Origin: an uncultured Clostridia bacterium
GTDB lineage: Bacteria; Bacillota; Clostridia; Christensenellales; CAG-138
Length of the DNA: 7,105 bases
Assembly: GCA_946183765.1 (NCBI GenBank)
Contig: CAMHDC010000064.1
Coordinates: 1 to 7,105, forward strand
Direction: 5' to 3'
The position numbers were made by a program, and so were the translations under genes. The notes beneath the pieces are model-generated. The model was given only the letters and a program-made list of their open reading frames with translations, was not told where the DNA came from and did not search any database. Numbering within the stretch: position 1 is the stretch's first letter; each line of letters begins with the position of its first letter. This document shows, one piece after another, positions 5,751-7,105 of this stretch.

Positions 5751-6865
5751 GGCGCGTCCGGCTGCTGCTGCTCGCCGCGCTGCTGCTTCTTCCGGGTCAG
5801 GCCCGGGCGGCGCAAAGGGAGGAAAGGATCACCGCCAAGGCCTGGGCGCTCGCGGAGGCGGGCAGCGGACGGCTGCTTCTGGGGGAACACGAACACGATC
5901 GGCTCCCCATGGCCAGCACCACGAAGATCATGACCGCCCTGCTCGTCATCGAATCGGGAGAGGATTTGGATGTGCTCGTGACCGTGCCCCCGGAGGCGGC
6001 GGGCACCGAGGGCTCCTCCATGCACCTTAATGCGGGGGAGAGGCTCAGCCTGCGGGACCTTCTCTACGGCCTGATGATGGTCAGCGGGAACGACGCGGCG
6101 GTGGCCCTGGCCATCCATCTTGACCGGTCCGTGGCAGCCTTCGCGGTGCGGATGAACGAGAAAGCGGCGGCCCTGGGCTGTGAGGACACCCATTTTGTGA
6201 ACCCCAACGGCCTTCACGATCCCGACCACTACACCAGCGCCGCCGACCTGTGCCGCATGGCCGCCGCGGCCATGAAGCTGCCCGTCTTCCGGGAGCTGGT
6301 CAGCGCCCAGCGGTACACAACCGCCACCGGCGACAGGCCCCGGACCTTCCGCACAAAGAACAAGGTCCTGACCCGGGTGGAGGGCGGCTGCGGCGTCAAG
6401 ACCGGCTTCACCAAGAAGGCGGGCCGGTGCCTGTGCTTCGCGGCCCAGCGGCAGGGGATGCTGCTCATCGGCGCGGTGCTGAACGCGCCGGACATGTGGA
6501 ACGACGCCGAGATCATTTTGAATAAAGGTTTTTCCGAATTCGAGCTGAGCGCCTTCTTGCTTTCGGGGCAGGCCGTGGGCTCGGTCCCCGTAGTCGGCGG
6601 CACGAAAAAAACGTTGCCTGCCGCGGCGAAAGAGGATATACTGTATCCCGTCAGGAAGGACGGACGGGACGAGGCGGCGCTGGAGATCCGCCTGGCGGAC
6701 AGCCTGCCGGCCCCGGTAAAAGCGGGCGCAGCGGCGGGCGAAGCCGTCCTCACGGTGAACGGGGAACGGGTTAAGACCGTTTCGCTGATCGTCCGGGAGG
6801 GGACGGCGTCCCTGACCTTCGGCTGGTTCTTCCAAGAGGTCATAGAGGCGTATATCGTCTCATAG
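5744..6865 (+). CDS. Serine-type D-Ala-D-Ala carboxypeptidase (peptidase S11, DacB/DacF-like)
   Basis: A secreted low-molecular-weight PBP that removes the terminal D-alanine from peptidoglycan stem peptides and so limits cross-linking. The GTG start is supported by the signal peptide (basic MVRRVR, leucine-rich core at 7-16, likely cleavage after ARA at 20-22) and by the purine-rich AGGAAGGGG upstream. All three active-site motifs are present: STTK (nucleophile Ser58, Lys61), SGN (114-116) and KTG (219-221). A PBP5-type C-terminal beta domain covers about 262-350, and the last 20 residues (LTFGWFFQEVIEAYIVS end) could be the amphipathic membrane anchor. Next to ytfJ and rluB it matches the position of sporulation carboxypeptidases such as B. 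subtilis DacB, suggesting a part in cortex or forespore wall maturation; which S11 paralogue it is cannot be settled from sequence alone. Confidence 0.94.
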   Translation: MVRRVRLLLLAALLLLPGQARAAQREERITAKAWALAEAGSGRLLLGEHEHDRLPMASTTKIMTALLVIESGEDLDVLVTVPPEAAGTEGSSMHLNAGERLSLRDLLYGLMMVSGNDAAVALAIHLDRSVAAFAVRMNEKAAALGCEDTHFVNPNGLHDPDHYTSAADLCRMAAAAMKLPVFRELVSAQRYTTATGDRPRTFRTKNKVLTRVEGGCGVKTGFTKKAGRCLCFAAQRQGMLLIGAVLNAPDMWNDAEIILNKGFSEFELSAFLLSGQAVGSVPVVGGTKKTLPAAAKEDILYPVRKDGRDEAALEIRLADSLPAPVKAGAAAGEAVLTVNGERVKTVSLIVREGTASLTFGWFFQEVIEAYIVS

Positions 6866-6877
6866 AAAGGAATGCGC

Positions 6878-7105
6878 ATGGGGGAGCGACTGCAAAAGTT
6901 CATGGCGGCGGCGGGGGTGGCCTCCCGTCGGGCCTCGGAAAAGCTCATCGAGGAGGGCCGGGTCACGGTGAACGGCACCGTGGCCACCCTGGGCATGTCC
7001 GTGGAGGAAGGGGATCAGGTGCTGCTGGACGGGCAGCCCGTCTCGACGACCCAGAAGCGGATCGTCATCCTCTTCTATAAGCCCCGGGGCGTCATCTGCT
7101 CCAGC
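6878..7105 (+). CDS. rluB: RluB/RsuA family rRNA pseudouridine synthase, N-terminal part (runs off the right edge)
   Basis: The 76 codons present encode an S4 RNA-binding domain (about residues 3-60: RLQKFMAAAGVASRRASEKLI, then GRVTVNG and GDQVLLDG) followed by the start of the synthase domain (LFYKPRGVICSS). This order is typical of RsuA/RluB enzymes, which turn one uridine of ribosomal RNA into pseudouridine; the catalytic Asp lies beyond the window. RluB (23S rRNA) is preferred over RsuA because rluB commonly follows sporulation carboxypeptidase genes in Firmicutes. ATG 6878 is chosen over the in-frame ATG 6872 because AAAGGA (6866-6871) then has a 6-nt spacing. The gap to the carboxypeptidase stop is 12 nt. 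Confidence 0.88.
   Translation, partial: MGERLQKFMAAAGVASRRASEKLIEEGRVTVNGTVATLGMSVEEGDQVLLDGQPVSTTQKRIVILFYKPRGVICSS

Noticed and set aside
5642..6835. Minus-strand 397-codon open frame opposite the carboxypeptidase
   Set aside because: The plus strand encodes a complete S11 carboxypeptidase with signal peptide and all three active-site motifs; the antisense product shows no domain.

Overview
The window reads as chromosomal DNA of a GC-rich, endospore-forming member of the Clostridia, possibly Oscillospirales-like. This rests on a GerW/YtfJ spore protein beside a D,D-carboxypeptidase and an RluB-type pseudouridine synthase, a DUF5685 gene next to a J-domain gene, Gram-positive style Shine-Dalgarno sites, and GC-rich genes with AT-rich promoters. 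The taxonomic call is inference from gene content. No RNA gene, insertion sequence, CRISPR array or prophage gene was seen.

Minus strand, read from about 4760 down to 1. An extended -10 promoter (TGCTATAAT) drives a tightly packed set: a DUF5685 protein, a J-domain protein with a cysteine-rich tail, a small polytopic membrane protein of unknown function, and a class A penicillin-binding protein (PBP). The first three genes overlap (14 nt, then 1 nt); the PBP follows after 36 nt. The PBP frame is cut by an in-frame TAG after 637 codons and then stays open for 141 more codons that look like the normal C-terminal part of the same protein. Beyond it, a near-consensus sigma-A promoter (TTGACT, 17 bp, TATAAT) precedes a GntR-family regulator that runs off the left edge.

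Plus strand, from 4808 to the right edge. A DUF2953-like single-pass membrane protein, GerW/YtfJ, a secreted serine D-Ala-D-Ala carboxypeptidase and the start of an RluB/RsuA-type pseudouridine synthase form one operon-like run with overlaps of 14 and 7 nt and a gap of 12 nt. The order resembles the segment downstream of scpAB in many Clostridia, but scpAB is not upstream here.

The two arms share a 70-bp AT-rich divergent region (4738-4807) holding the minus-strand promoter and a 15-bp imperfect palindrome. Both arms carry cell-wall enzymes (PBP and carboxypeptidase), and the right arm points to the spore wall. The points most worth a second look are the amber codon splitting the PBP, the aspartate- and cysteine-rich motifs of the DUF5685 protein, the cysteine tail of the J-protein, and a hairpin that pairs over the PBP start codon.
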